64,000 nt of DNA, from assembly GCA_004764695.1 (NCBI GenBank), contig SMSO01000032.1, positions 7,150,668 to 7,214,667 on the forward strand, given 5' to 3'. Below, piece by piece: positions 33,180-43,396 of the stretch. Position 1 is the first letter of the stretch, and the number at the start of each line of letters is the position of its first letter. This DNA comes from Schizochytrium sp. TIO01. Its lineage: Eukaryota > Sar > Bigyra > Thraustochytrida > Thraustochytriidae. Under the pieces are notes generated by a model. That model saw only the letters and a list, made by a program, of their open reading frames with translations, was not told the origin of the DNA and did not search any database. Position numbers and translations under genes: made by a program.

Positions 33180-33374
33180 GTTCTGTTGACAGCAGATTCC
33201 ATCATCTGTTTTGCTGTCTACGAATTTTAGAAACCCACAGATATTTTATGACGTCTTTTATTTTGTCTTTTATTGTAAAAGGGAAACGACCAACGGAAAG
33301 AAAGTCCTTTCAGGATGATGTTGAGATCCTTCTGCAAACTGCGAATGAAACTTGGGCGTGCGCTCAGTTGACGG

Positions 33375-33425
33375 GCGAGCGAGCGAGCGAGCGAGAGAGA
33401 GAGAGAGCGAGCGGGGGAGCGGGGG
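33375..33425. repeat. (GAGC)n/(GA)n/GCGGGG purine tract
   Basis: A purine-rich strand of GAGC units passes into a GA run and then GCGGGGGA words. It could adopt non-B DNA. Confidence 0.8.
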
Positions 33426-33576
33426 AGGCCATGCATGCATAGCAGGAGCTAGCTAGCTACCTCTTGCGAGCTGAGCAGCCCCGAGGGAGGCAGGCACGCG
33501 GCGGCAGTCGAGGTGCGCTCGCGGGCTCGTGGAGCAACGCAGCTCTGCTGTTTATCGCAAGCCAAAGCAGAGCAGC

Positions 33577-33592
33577 TTTCTTTTTTCTTTTT

Positions 33593-33632
<40 letters not shown>

Positions 33633-33640
33633 TTCCCCTT
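33577..33640. repeat. (TTTC)n pyrimidine tract
   Basis: About 60 bases of TTTC units form an almost pure pyrimidine strand. Confidence 0.9.
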
Positions 33641-33909
33641 TTATTATATTTTACGCAAGCAAGCTTTAGGTTGGTTTTAATCAACTTATTGATCAACTTA
33701 CTTCGTGCAAAGCGGAGAGAGAACTCGCAGAAAGCATTTCTAGTTACTGCAACGCCATCATTCGCTTTCTCGATCCTCGAAGAAGACTATGTATGAATTG
33801 TGTGACTCTTTCGCCCGTTCTGCGTAAAGAAGAACCGGCACGAGCACGAATAGTGAACGGAAAGTGAAAACGAATGTGTAACAACTTTTGCATGGAAGCA
33901 CTCCTTCAT

Positions 33910-33998
33910 ATTCATTCATTCATTTATTCATTCATTTATTTATTTACTTATTGATTTATTAATCGATTTATTAATCGATTTATTAATCGATTTATTTG
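33910..33998. repeat. (ATTC/ATTT)n passing into a 12-bp (ATCGATTTATTA)n repeat
   Basis: The 4-base repeat degenerates into three copies of a 12-bp unit containing ATCGAT. Confidence 0.85.
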
Positions 33999-34555
33999 TA
34001 AAAGCGCGGCTGCAGAGAACGGTCTCCTCGACGTGGAGGTATGAACGACTCGCCTTGATTGCACACGTCTGAGACCATGAGACCATGGCCGTGCCCATGA
34101 TTTATTGCATCATGATCTTGAGTTCATTATTGTTGAGCCTCGGTAGGTATGATCTTGTCGGCTCACGGGTCATAATGGTTTCATTTCGTGTGCATTCATT
34201 CCACTCTTAGTTTCAAAGCTGGCAGTTCTGACCCTTTTTTAAAGGAGAAGAAGTGATGCATTGCCCGACGCCGTTGATTGGTCAGCCGATGCTCATCGCC
34301 CACACTCCATCAGCGGTCCTGGCCGTATGTCGATGAGCGAGATGAGCATGATCACTGGCAGCTGCAATGCTTTCCGTTCTACCCTCGAGGGCGCATGGCT
34401 GCAGCTGGGCTCCTCAATCCTGAATCACCGCCAGAATCCCAGATCTTCATCCTCTTTAGTTGTAAACAGGCCTTTCTACTCTTCTTTGTTATTGTTATTT
34501 GTTTACCTGTCTATCTTTTTTTCTTTTTTTTTAAAGTAATTTTTTTTAAAGTAAT

Positions 34556-34559
34556 ATAA
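34556..34559 (+). repeat. Target-site duplication ATAA, left copy
   Basis: ATAA directly precedes the left terminal repeat CCCTGGCTA. The same four bases follow the right terminal repeat at 39049-39052. This is the duplication expected from transposon insertion. It differs from the TTAA usual for piggyBac. Confidence 0.75.
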
Positions 34560-34568
34560 CCCTGGCTA
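34560..34568 (+). repeat. Left terminal inverted repeat
   Basis: CCCTGGCTA is the perfect inverse of the right end at 39040-39048. Similarity stops after nine bases. Confidence 0.8.
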
Positions 34569-34800
34569 AATTCAAAATGTCCCGAATTATGTCCGCAAAA
34601 TATTTTTGACTAAAATCGCCAGAAAACCCTGTAAAGATCTAAAATCGTAAATTTGATTGTATGATCATGTTGAAACAACTGTTTCCCTAAACTGAGCACG
34701 ATTTCTTTGCAGAAGCAAGCGTATTGAGCTCACGCTACTCGTCCAAAAATTGGCTCACAACCTCGATAAAACGGCCTAATAGGGCAAATAGGCCTTTAGA

Positions 34801-34827
34801 TTTTCAGGACGTAATACGTCCTGAAAA
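34801..34827. repeat. Left subterminal palindrome
   Basis: A 27-bp palindrome, TTTTCAGGACGTA around a central A, matches the right-end palindrome 39010-39040 at most positions. It lies about 240 bp inside the left end and is a likely transposase-binding or recombination-enhancing site. Confidence 0.75.
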
Positions 34828-35020
34828 ACTGAACTTTGCATTAGCGAAAACGTATAAGAGTTTGGGTATTTTGGTTAGTTTAATAGTTTAGTTAATATAA
34901 ACAATAGTAGTTTATTTTTGCGTTGCTCAAGTCGGAGAAACATCTAAAGATGAAGATTTCGCGATAAATGAAGATTTTATATAAGCTAAATGTAATATTA
35001 ATTTTTTGTGTGGATAATTT

Positions 35021-38000
35021 TTATGTATGGAAATGAGGAATCGTAATTTGCTCCTCGCTATGAAATTTGATATTGCAATGCTTACAAATGTAAGCATTGC
35101 AAGTTTGGCACCATCGAGTGGTCTTCCGTGGATTACGATATGGATGGTCTGGCGCCGATCCCCGTTCGCAATCAACACAACACATAATGCAGGCTCCCCT
35201 CTTCTTGAACTTGCCCACGCATTCATGCTGTCCAACTAAACGAGTTTGTAGAAGTTCTGGGAGTCGTGACTTACTGTATTGATACTGTTGCGGCGATTCT
35301 AGCGAGGCTGTAGAAGTAGGCGAAATGGTGTTATCAGTTGCTCTCCAGCAGAATTCTATGTCAGACATGGAACAAGTATTGTCAAATGGGTAAAGGGATT
35401 CCATTGAGACAACCCTAATTTCTTCTGCGAGACTACTTAGATAGCCTCTATAGCAGCACAGATTTTTGCGTAGCATTGACCATTCCGTAATTGTTTTACA
35501 CTTCGATGTGAGGTTCCGATGCTCCATTGAGAGGAGCTGATACGCTCGAAACGAGTTGTATAAAATATAGTCAATGAATGTTAAACAAACCAAAGCATTA
35601 GGAGTCAGCTTTGAAGTACGAATGCTCGCTCCATTGATAGTTTTTCTAGTGATATCAACTCCGCCCATCATCTTATTCCAGACACTAACAGTCAAAGGCA
35701 GTAGGCGTTTGCAAGGCGGTGGGGTTCCGTTGACCAGCACGTCGTCACTATGCCTCCGCCAAAGCTGCAAAGCGAGTTCGGCACTGTGTAAATCCACAGC
35801 ATAACCCCAGTCTGGTGATTGGTCTGGTGCAAAACGAGGAAACCTACCAAGTTGATTGCCATAAGCAAAGCCCATGTATTCATCACTCAACGCTTTGAAA
35901 TACTCACGCCATGACTGGCGCTGGGCACATGAGACTTTGATTAGCACTCCTTGCATGATTTCCTCAGTTGTGGCATATATAAGGAGGGTGTAAGGGACAT
36001 CTAAAGTAGCTGCATGATGGATACACTGAGTTCGAAACGACGGATTTGGGACTAACGACTCGAACTCACTTGTTCCACATTTGCATTCGTGCCACGCACT
36101 CTGACCAGCAACTCGAGACTTTAACTCATCTATAGTTTTGGCATTTGTACTTGTTTTGATTTCTAAGGCAAATACATCATCTATAACAAAATTGTTTCCT
36201 TCTAGCTCTGTATTCCTCAAAAGAACAGCTGCACCGTCGGGTGAGTCTGCTACAAATTGGACTTCCCGATTAATAATCAGACCATATTTGCGTAGCTGGA
36301 GAATACAGAATTTATTGGAACTTGCTTTCTTAACCCATCTGGAAAGATCTTTCGCCACGTCTGCCTCATTTTCAATCCCCAAAGCCAGTGGGTTTTTATG
36401 ATTCGAAAACCCATTTTGAATAGGCTTCATAAACCAACTTGGTGTGATTGTTCTAAGAAATGATTTCTGGCGTTCCTCGAAAGTGCATGTATGGTTATCA
36501 TCAATCGTTTCAGAATTGTGCAAGGGAAAGCTGTCCCCAATGTCACTACTGTCACTCATTTCCAGCAGGTCTTGAGTAGTGGACTCCTGAGATGCATGCT
36601 GAGGGTGTATGTCTTCCTGTAAGGAAGATAGTTCTCCGTTTGAGACCGTTTCATGATCTATAGTTCTTGATAGGATGTCTACGATCCGCTTGGCTAGTTC
36701 GATCTTTTTGCCATCAGTCTTTGCACCTACATCCAAAGAAAGTAACTTTTGGATAAGCTCATTTTTGTTCATACGTTGCATCCAGTATGTATATTCAAGA
36801 ATAAGACCCTCCCCTTGACGCTTCCTTTTATATTGCTTCTGAGCTCCTTCAGATGAATAAGAAGAACGCTTATTAGGACGGGGGAATAATGAGATAATTC
36901 GTTGCGGGTCAAGACAAGCGAACGATTTCACATCGTGGTGTAAGGCCATAAGCTCATCCGAATGAACGAATGGAGCATTTTTAAAGTTGATACAGGTAAA
37001 AGCACCGGTGCTTGTAATTCTAAATTGCCGAGCCATAAACCAGTCAGGTGTTCTTTGGGAAATTGTCATTGAGAAGATATTGGCGTTCACAAGGTTAATT
37101 TTATGATTAGCTTGTGCCTTCATCTTATATGTACTCATGTCACACGGCTCTATCTCAATCTCAGCATGTGGAACGCGCTTTACACCACCTGGTGAGTTCC
37201 AATCTACTCCAGCAGGAAGTACTTCGTAACTCCAAACTTGGTCAGCCAAACAACGGTCGTTCGTGATGAGTTGTGCAACTCTATGCTTTCCCGCACCGTG
37301 ACGCATCATCATCGCAGCAACAAAATCGCCATTCTGGTATCTTTGAGCGGTGTAGGTGCTTCGACGGCCATTCCTGTTAATGATAGTTTGACTTCCCCTC
37401 ACAGGCGTAGCAGGAACTGGTCCTTCAACATCTATAAACGGGAATGACGAGGTCTTGCGACAAGTTCCAAGAAATTTGACTCCCTTTGACTGAAGAATTT
37501 GAGTTATGTTTGTTGCACGATCCATATCCTGAGGTTTCGATAATGCCAGATAACCACGATCAATGAATACACGAAGCTCTGAAGACACAGACGCATCAGG
37601 GCTTTCTCCTGACTCCCCCTCATTCAGAAAATCTATTGCCTTGCTTACAATTTTATGAACAGGTGAGTGGGAAGTCTCTAACCGTGGTACTAGGAGCAGA
37701 CCTGTACCCACAGAGCACACAAGATGTATCACGGGTTTCTGTTTTTTTGTTTTCGTTGGAATGGTACGAATTCCAAAATTCTCCCACTGAGGAGAACCAT
37801 AGGGAAGCTTGTCGTCATCAAGATCGATCCAAGTGGTTTTAGGGACAAAGAACATCTTCACCCAATGGCGCTGAGCAGCACCTCCCATTTCATGGATGAT
37901 CGGACTTGAGGAGCATACTCTAGCCTCGCGTGACCCTTTTGTTGCCCGATTGGACTTGTCCAGGCTCATTGCCTTTCGAACTTTTGAATAGGATACCGTA

Positions 38001-38536
38001 TGGGCTAGATTCCAATGACCTGGTGGGTCCTCAAGACACTCCGAGAACGACTTTCCTGCAACTCGCAGAGAAATTTCAACGAGAAGGTAGGCACGGAAAT
38101 CTTGATCCGTGATAGAAAATGGCGGAGATGCGTTTGAGCTAAGACTATTCAACCATTCCTTAACTGCAATCACCCAGCCTGGCGGCAAACAAATCTTGAA
38201 ACTATCAAGCCTGGTAAATTTGTAGTTATTGTCAACACGAAGAACCTTTCGAATCCTTTTAGTAATCTCCGAACTTTCTTGTTGAACCTTGGGGAGCATT
38301 AATTCGCTTGAGCAATTGTACTTGAGTTGGACTGCGTTCATGCCAAGTTGAGACCCAGATAGGTTGCTGTGGTACTTTGCGCCTTCAGTGGAGTAAGATT
38401 GAAAGGTCCAGTTTTCATGGCCAGGAGTACTTGCCGATGAACACTCATAGAGATCGTTCTCGTCTTCATCAGAAGAAGACTCATCAGAGGAAATGTAGAT
38501 TGAGTCCTTGTCATTCTCGACGTCATCTAGAGACAT
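35021..38536 (-). CDS. piggyBac-like transposase with embedded YqaJ-type nuclease and SAP-like motif
   Basis: The 1171-residue transposase should cut and join the element's ends. The N-terminus is acidic (1-50). The DDE core shows D238/D240 in WIDLDDDKLP, D326 in FIDRGYL, and D961 in NKMMGGVDI followed by the NSFRAYQL helix as in piggyBac. The C-terminus has a cysteine-rich domain (CxxCCxxC at 1116-1123, CxxC at 1143-1146, CxxC at 1151-1154, H1159) like the piggyBac end-binding finger. Canonical spacing between the last two aspartates is about 100 residues; here it is 635. The extra part contains TPDWFMARQFRITSTGAF (496-513), a SAP-like helix pair (about 589-622), GIENEADVAKDL (720-731), SPDG (765-768), EIK (792-794) and RTQCIHHAATL (835-845). 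This matches YqaJ/lambda-exonuclease PD-(D/E)XK motifs. ATG at 38536 is first in frame; no intron is needed. Confidence 0.88.
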   Translation of the reverse strand: MSLDDVENDKDSIYISSDESSSDEDENDLYECSSASTPGHENWTFQSYSTEGAKYHSNLSGSQLGMNAVQLKYNCSSELMLPKVQQESSEITKRIRKVLRVDNNYKFTRLDSFKICLPPGWVIAVKEWLNSLSSNASPPFSITDQDFRAYLLVEISLRVAGKSFSECLEDPPGHWNLAHTVSYSKVRKAMSLDKSNRATKGSREARVCSSSPIIHEMGGAAQRHWVKMFFVPKTTWIDLDDDKLPYGSPQWENFGIRTIPTKTKKQKPVIHLVCSVGTGLLLVPRLETSHSPVHKIVSKAIDFLNEGESGESPDASVSSELRVFIDRGYLALSKPQDMDRATNITQILQSKGVKFLGTCRKTSSFPFIDVEGPVPATPVRGSQTIINRNGRRSTYTAQRYQNGDFVAAMMMRHGAGKHRVAQLITNDRCLADQVWSYEVLPAGVDWNSPGGVKRVPHAEIEIEPCDMSTYKMKAQANHKINLVNANIFSMTISQRTPDWFMARQFRITSTGAFTCINFKNAPFVHSDELMALHHDVKSFACLDPQRIISLFPRPNKRSSYSSEGAQKQYKRKRQGEGLILEYTYWMQRMNKNELIQKLLSLDVGAKTDGKKIELAKRIVDILSRTIDHETVSNGELSSLQEDIHPQHASQESTTQDLLEMSDSSDIGDSFPLHNSETIDDNHTCTFEERQKSFLRTITPSWFMKPIQNGFSNHKNPLALGIENEADVAKDLSRWVKKASSNKFCILQLRKYGLIINREVQFVADSPDGAAVLLRNTELEGNNFVIDDVFALEIKTSTNAKTIDELKSRVAGQSAWHECKCGTSEFESLVPNPSFRTQCIHHAATLDVPYTLLIYATTEEIMQGVLIKVSCAQRQSWREYFKALSDEYMGFAYGNQLGRFPRFAPDQSPDWGYAVDLHSAELALQLWRRHSDDVLVNGTPPPCKRLLPLTVSVWNKMMGGVDITRKTINGASIRTSKLTPNALVCLTFIDYILYNSFRAYQLLSMEHRNLTSKCKTITEWSMLRKNLCCYRGYLSSLAEEIRVVSMESLYPFDNTCSMSDIEFCWRATDNTISPTSTASLESPQQYQYSKSRLPELLQTRLVGQHECVGKFKKRGACIMCCVDCERGSAPDHPYRNPRKTTRWCQTCNAYICKHCNIKFHSEEQITIPHFHT

Positions 38537-38951
38537 GACACACAGCTGACGTTAAACTCAAGCGCCAATGGACCTCTTCGCTGAGGGAAGTGCTGATAGA
38601 TCCCAAGTAGACTAGCAAGTGGACGATGAAGTAAGGTATGATGTACTTTTGTTGGTACTGCTGGCACTACATGCTGGCGCAAGATATTATTGATGTTTAT
38701 CAGTATTAATTGTCTGGTAGAACAGGTACCGTGGGAGAACCTAACGACCATGTGTCAAATACCTGTTAACCTAACCACCACCTAACCGCCACTGAGAATG
38801 TCATTGTTTGGTCCTAAACTCAACTATCAATCGGAGAATCATGAGAACATGATAACATATGGACAGGTGAGGTCGGGGAGGGTAAACTAAACGAGTTTCA
38901 TCCCGAACAGAGCTAGACTGTTGAATTGATCAATGACTCAAGTAGGTACAT

Positions 38952-38980
38952 ATTTTTCGGGACGTAATAAGTCCTTAAAT
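38952..38980. repeat. Degenerate subterminal palindrome copy
   Basis: ATTTTTCGGGACGTAATAAG matches one arm of the right-end palindrome, and the second arm is decayed. It lies about 60 bp from the intact copy, in the same orientation. Confidence 0.7.
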
Positions 38981-39009
38981 ACTCTACCGGGAAAATTAAA
39001 GTTTATCCG

Positions 39010-39040
39010 ATTTTTCGGGACGTAATACGTCCCGAAAAAT
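39010..39040. repeat. Right subterminal palindrome
   Basis: A 31-bp palindrome, perfect except for the central base, has arms ATTTTTCGGGACGTA and TACGTCCCGAAAAAT. Its last base is the first base of the right terminal repeat. Confidence 0.85.
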
Positions 39041-39048
39041 AGCCAGGG
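39040..39048 (-). repeat. Right terminal inverted repeat
   Basis: TAGCCAGGG is the perfect inverse of the left end at 34560-34568. It is followed at once by ATAA. Confidence 0.8.
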
Positions 39049-39052
39049 ATAA
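39049..39052 (+). repeat. Target-site duplication ATAA, right copy
   Basis: This matches the four bases before the left end. Confidence 0.75.
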
Positions 39053-39540
39053 CAAATTAGATAACTTGAAATCAATATATTTATGTCTTATTATTCTTTT
39101 AACTAAGATATAATAGATAAGTAATACAGAACGTGTTGCTTTCCAACAGATCGTGGTAACTTGATCGATTGAATGAATGTGGTTGAAACCTTCCGCGGTC
39201 TCCGAGGTTTCCATGCAGGCGGTACTCACTATCAAGTCGGGGCGCCTTCTACGCCTTAGACGGGCGATGTGCAGGCTGGTTTTTTCGAGGCAAGCCAGAG
39301 GCTCCACCCACTTTTCAAGATCGCCAGCCCTTTGATGTCTCCGGCAGCGCGTGCAATGACAACGACACTTGTGGCGGTGCAGTGATATCATAATACCTTT
39401 AGAATAATAACAATAATAATTGTTATGCGCCCAAAAGATCATGCGTAGCTTAGTTGTCCAATAGCAAAGCGATAGGAGACTGTAATAGGAAGATAGAATC
39501 CAATTTCATTTCAGGGAACACACTTCATTACACTTTTGTT

Positions 39541-39590
39541 TATTTTACTTTTGCTTTTGCTTTTACTTTGCTTTTACTTTTGCTTTTATA
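39541..39590. repeat. (TTTTGC/TTTTAC)n tract
   Basis: About eight 5-6-base units of T-rich repeat in non-coding DNA. Confidence 0.8.
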
Positions 39591-40936
39591 TCTCTCTCAG
39601 GTGTGTTTGTTTCACTTAGCCGGGCATAGAGTAATTATGCAGTGGTAAAGAGAATCGAAAGTAGCTCGCTCAGGCTTTTATGTGTGACGCCATTAGACTT
39701 TATAAAGAGGGATGGGGCTACGTACTACTGAATGGAGGAGTTTGCGAACCATGGCGGCCTCGGTTTACTATTTATTTTATTTCCATCATGTTGTCACATC
39801 AGAGGCAATGAAACTTGCGAGTTCCTAGCGATGATGTGGAGCGCCTGAGTTGTTTATGCCCTCAGCGAAATGTAGTACCTCTGAGATCCAGCGCCGCGTT
39901 CTCTGTTCTCACCTCCTCGCGTGCCGGAAAGTCTGCGCTGGACAGCGGTGAAATCTTGGGGCTTTCAGGTTTCTTCGTTTAGTGAAGACCAACTCAAAGT
40001 GCGAGAGAACTTCAGAGCAAAACCAAACAACAGAAGATGTGTAAAGTGCACAATCGATGAGATCTTCGAAGAACGCAAATGCAAAGCTGGGCATCGAATA
40101 CTGTGGATTATGACGTTCTACATGGACTCCAAAAGCCTCACAGAGGTATTTATTTTTCTCTAAGCTTTGAGAAGAACATTGTTGGTAACGCACCAAAAGA
40201 GGTGCAAAGGAAGTCTGCACGGGTGTCATTGCATAAAGAAGGGGGAATGAGGCGCACTCATGATCATTAGCATCATCTAGAAATCGCCCGTGGCTTCAGG
40301 TCCCCTAAATCAGGTAAGGCAGTCCCAACACACCATTGAGCCGTCCAGTTAAGTTTACGCCAAGCTTCAGATCTTCGAACAGACCATTTCATAGTGGATA
40401 CGTACAGAGTTAACCGAGCAAGAAAACAACGACTATCTCACGACCACCGTGCTTTCATTAAAACACGTGCGTAAAACTAGACCCAGTGCTTGGCCGATGT
40501 CACTCTTAAGAAAACTTGGTCCCTCTCAAAGTCTGCGCTTAAGCAATCGCATCGATGATCGATCAACTGAGACTACGCCTTGAACACGTCAGTAGGCACC
40601 CTTAGCATATGACACTGACACTGGCACATCAAAGCAGCAAGGTAGTTTGATTTGAGGTGCATACACAACCTCTTCTACGGCATGTGCTTCGAAATTCCAG
40701 ATCCTGGAGTGCACAACCTTGCAATCATATGTGCAGTTTTATTCCCAATTCTTTTGAGCCTCGGGCATCAATTATCAAAGAGTTTGCAATACATATATGC
40801 ATTGCATGCATGCATGCATACACAACAGGGCAAGTACGCAAAATATGGATCTTCATTGTACAAGTCAGCCCTTTTTCATCATCTTCTTACTTCTTGTTTC
40901 TCCTAATTTCTTCTTTTTCAGTTTGTTTCTTCACCG

Positions 40937-40964
40937 AAATAATAATAATAATAATAATAATAAA
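40937..40964. repeat. (AAT)n microsatellite
   Basis: About nine AAT units in non-coding DNA. Confidence 0.9.
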
Positions 40965-41392
40965 GTTGCCTCAAGCCACAGCTGAGTGATTCAACAGCCT
41001 CTCAGAGAACTACTACACTAGCACTAACAGTACCCAAGTATGCCGGACTTGTAAGTTCTGAGAACCAGTGAGCCTCCTTCAGGGCCACCTCGGTTCCCAA
41101 AACCCATTATAAAACCATCTCCAGAGCATTTTCCGCCTGTACCTAGCTACCTATCTCAATAGCAGTAACGTAGCAGTTCTTCATCCAAAACATAATTATC
41201 GCAATGGTTGGTAGTACCTACCTACTCCTAGGTATACGCATTTGTAATTTTCTATGATGGTTTGCTAATTTTATCCTATTTAAGAAAAGATCTCGTGTGT
41301 TCTGTTCTATCGTACGAATATGATATAACATTTTAAATTTTATTTTCCACCGCTGGTAAATGACGCAGATATAACATAAAACTTTAAACATT

Positions 41393-41450
41393 AAGGAAAA
41401 ACTAAAGATGAAAAATGAAAAATGAAAAACTAAAATGAAAAACTAAAAAG
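41393..41450. repeat. (TGAAAAA)n imperfect tandem repeat
   Basis: Repeated TGAAAAA and CTAAAA words lie on the plus strand. Confidence 0.75.
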
Positions 41451-43135
41451 GTGGGCGCTTTCCAAATGATCGTGATCTCCCTCAGGTTGTGCACAAGCAA
41501 GCTCGAGACAAGAACTGGTGGCATTGGCGGTGTTCGAGGGCTTATTAGATCTCCGTGGGCCAGGCTCGCTTTCTAGATCTCGATGTTTTCTGGTAGCTGG
41601 CAACAACCATATGCGAGCCGCTCTTCGAACGGTTGTGCACACACACATTTCTTGAGGAATCGTTCTCTGGCCATGCCAGTAATGAATGGTTTTTCTTTCA
41701 TTCATCAAGCCTTTGGTTTACTTGTTTACAGTGCAATGCACTTATTTCTTTTTTCATAGTCTCCGCGGTTCACGACGACAACGATAAGTCGATCACTCTG
41801 AAGAGTATCACGATGATTGACCGTCACCAGTTTGCCAGGCATCACGATGGTGTGTAATCAACTCGCCTGTCTGAGGATAAGGTTGCGAAGCAGCATTTAC
41901 ATTCTTAATTGATTTGATCTTGAAGATTTGACCTTGGAGATCTGATCTCCAGGTTCAACTTGAACAGTTGGCTCAAGGCGCATGAACGCGCAGATTCTCG
42001 ACAACGCCGGGAATCGTGCGCCCGAAACAGATAAAATCGAGCGATCGGGACTCATTATGGTGCTTCCGCAGCTGCGCGGAAACACTTAGTTTTGGCCCAA
42101 AGGTGTTAGTGAGCAGCTCACGCTGTTCGTTATTTATCACTTGTGGCTCTGAGTGCGAGAGAATGCTATTCCGGCATTCTGAAATGAATGAGCACCGCCA
42201 TGATCATCAACTTGAAGATCATGCCGCTCAAATGCACCTGCAGTGGTCTCAGCTTCGAACTGGTAAACTCGTGGGTACGGAGGGGTAGGTAGGTACCCAC
42301 CACGTCAAAGAAGCCCTCGAAGTTTACTCTTCATTCCGCCTGTGCTAGCTAGCTTGCCAGCTACAGTGCACGTGCTCGATAGCTGTCCTGGCACCTGCAT
42401 GAAATGCAGAACGACGATAGATCGCACGACATCGAAGCGAAATGACAGATACGGGCAAAATGTAGCCACAGATCAAGTTGTCACCGATTTATCTGCTGCT
42501 TCAAGTTTGGGGAGTTCTGTTAAAGAACTCGAGGACGAAAAGAGGGTGTGCGCAAAAGAATTAACCGGCACCGAGTCGATTATGATCGTTTAGTTTTATA
42601 TGAACCATCATCGTGTGGTATTGTGGTTCAAGATGCTTGATCAAACAACGTCCGTCAGTATAAATGCAAACAGGAATACATAAAACGAGCCACGAGTATC
42701 ACCGTGTGAGGATCTACGAGCATTTTGGTGGGCAGCCAGCCTCAGCCTACTTGAATTACAACTAACTTTTAAGTTGAGAGGAAGGGAACCACTCTACTTC
42801 GTTCCTCTCCAATTTCCAAGTTAGTCCTTTTCCCTATTCGTCCTAACGTGATAGAGCACATTTTGATTTCGGATCGTGGAGACTTTTCGTGGAAACATGA
42901 ATGTTAGAATTCTATTTAATTTGCTTTGCTGTGGAAAATTCAAGAACTGATCCTGCCCTATATTAATCTTTCAAAGAACGGTTTTTTTTGTAAATATATT
43001 AACCCAGTTTCTCATTTGCAGCGCAAAGAAGCTGACCTTCGCTTTTTAATGTTTCTTGTTTCTTGTTTCTCTTTTTATTCTTTTTTTTAATATAACGGCG
43101 TTAAGGAAAATATATGATGGATAGAAAAAGCCGTG

Positions 43136-43396
43136 TTAAGTTGTGGAACTTGAGCCATTTCCACCCTCTTGATAGGAACCCGGAGAGTTCGCAAGGTTTG
43201 CCATCTTGATCGTTGACTCCAATATTGACTCCAATGCCTTAAGATGTTTTGTCAAAGGTCGCAATGACATTGCAAGTTTGAGCAAGTCTGAGCATGCATA
43301 AATTAGGATCGACACGCGGAATGTTTCGGTTTCGACTTGAAATGCAAACAGTCGAGGCAACGTTCGAGCTTTCTCACCATCATCATGAAATAGGTC
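43136..43396 (-). CDS. Tentative terminal exon of a small spliced gene
   Basis: An 86-codon open segment on the minus strand ends at a TAA at 43136. It begins right after CTAATAG, which would serve as branch point plus acceptor. The peptide has non-repetitive composition with amphipathic helices (ACSDLLKLAMSLRPLTK, ALESILESTIKMANL) and a Gly/Ser tail. It has no ATG, so it would need upstream exons. A 43-codon ATG frame at 43676-43807 (minus, containing RVAEFIDLFFKLLHPQ) could be exon 1. A 26-base exon near 43560-43585 would join both in frame with GT-AG junctions. The helix part faintly recalls Mediator subunit MED22, but I do not assign it. The whole model is inference. Confidence 0.25.
   Translation of the reverse strand, partial: DLFHDDGEKARTLPRLFAFQVETETFRVSILIYACSDLLKLAMSLRPLTKHLKALESILESTIKMANLANSPGSYQEGGNGSSSTT

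Larger units (their letters stand above)
29576..34555. other. 5-kb gene-free, repeat-rich region
   Basis: There is no convincing gene between the Pumilio start and the transposon. The DNA carries many simple tandem repeats and GATC-type palindromes, listed separately. Open frames such as 32975-33442 run straight through the repeats and encode low-complexity peptides, so I treat them as fortuitous. The first part should hold the Pumilio promoter. Confidence 0.55.
34560..39048. mobile_element. Complete piggyBac-like DNA transposon (4489 bp)
   Basis: The element is bounded by 9-bp perfect terminal inverted repeats: CCCTGGCTA at 34560-34568 and TAGCCAGGG at 39040-39048. ATAA flanks both sides. 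It holds one intact transposase gene on the minus strand (35021-38536). Near-palindromic motifs built on ACGTCCCGAAAAAT are subterminal: 34801-34827, 38952-38980 (degenerate), and 39010-39040 overlapping the right repeat. Related half-sites (ATGTCCCGAATT, ATGTCCGCAAAAT) lie just inside the left end. These are probable transposase-binding sites. An uninterrupted 1171-codon frame plus perfect ends suggests recent insertion and possibly an active element. The terminal CCC start fits piggyBac ends. Confidence 0.85.

Noticed and set aside
32975-33442. 155-codon plus-strand frame
   Set aside because: It contains ATTC and GAGC microsatellites translated as low-complexity peptide, and overlaps other frames of similar quality.
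34546-34549. TTAA near the left transposon end as the piggyBac target site
   Set aside because: It lies ten bases outside the terminal repeat and has no matching TTAA at the right end, whereas ATAA abuts both repeats exactly.
38996-39442. 148-codon minus-strand frame with Cys/His/Arg-rich words (CRCHCTRCRRH)
   Set aside because: It runs across the right transposon end and includes the palindrome, has no recognisable domain, and is compositionally odd. It could be an exon fragment but I cannot support it.
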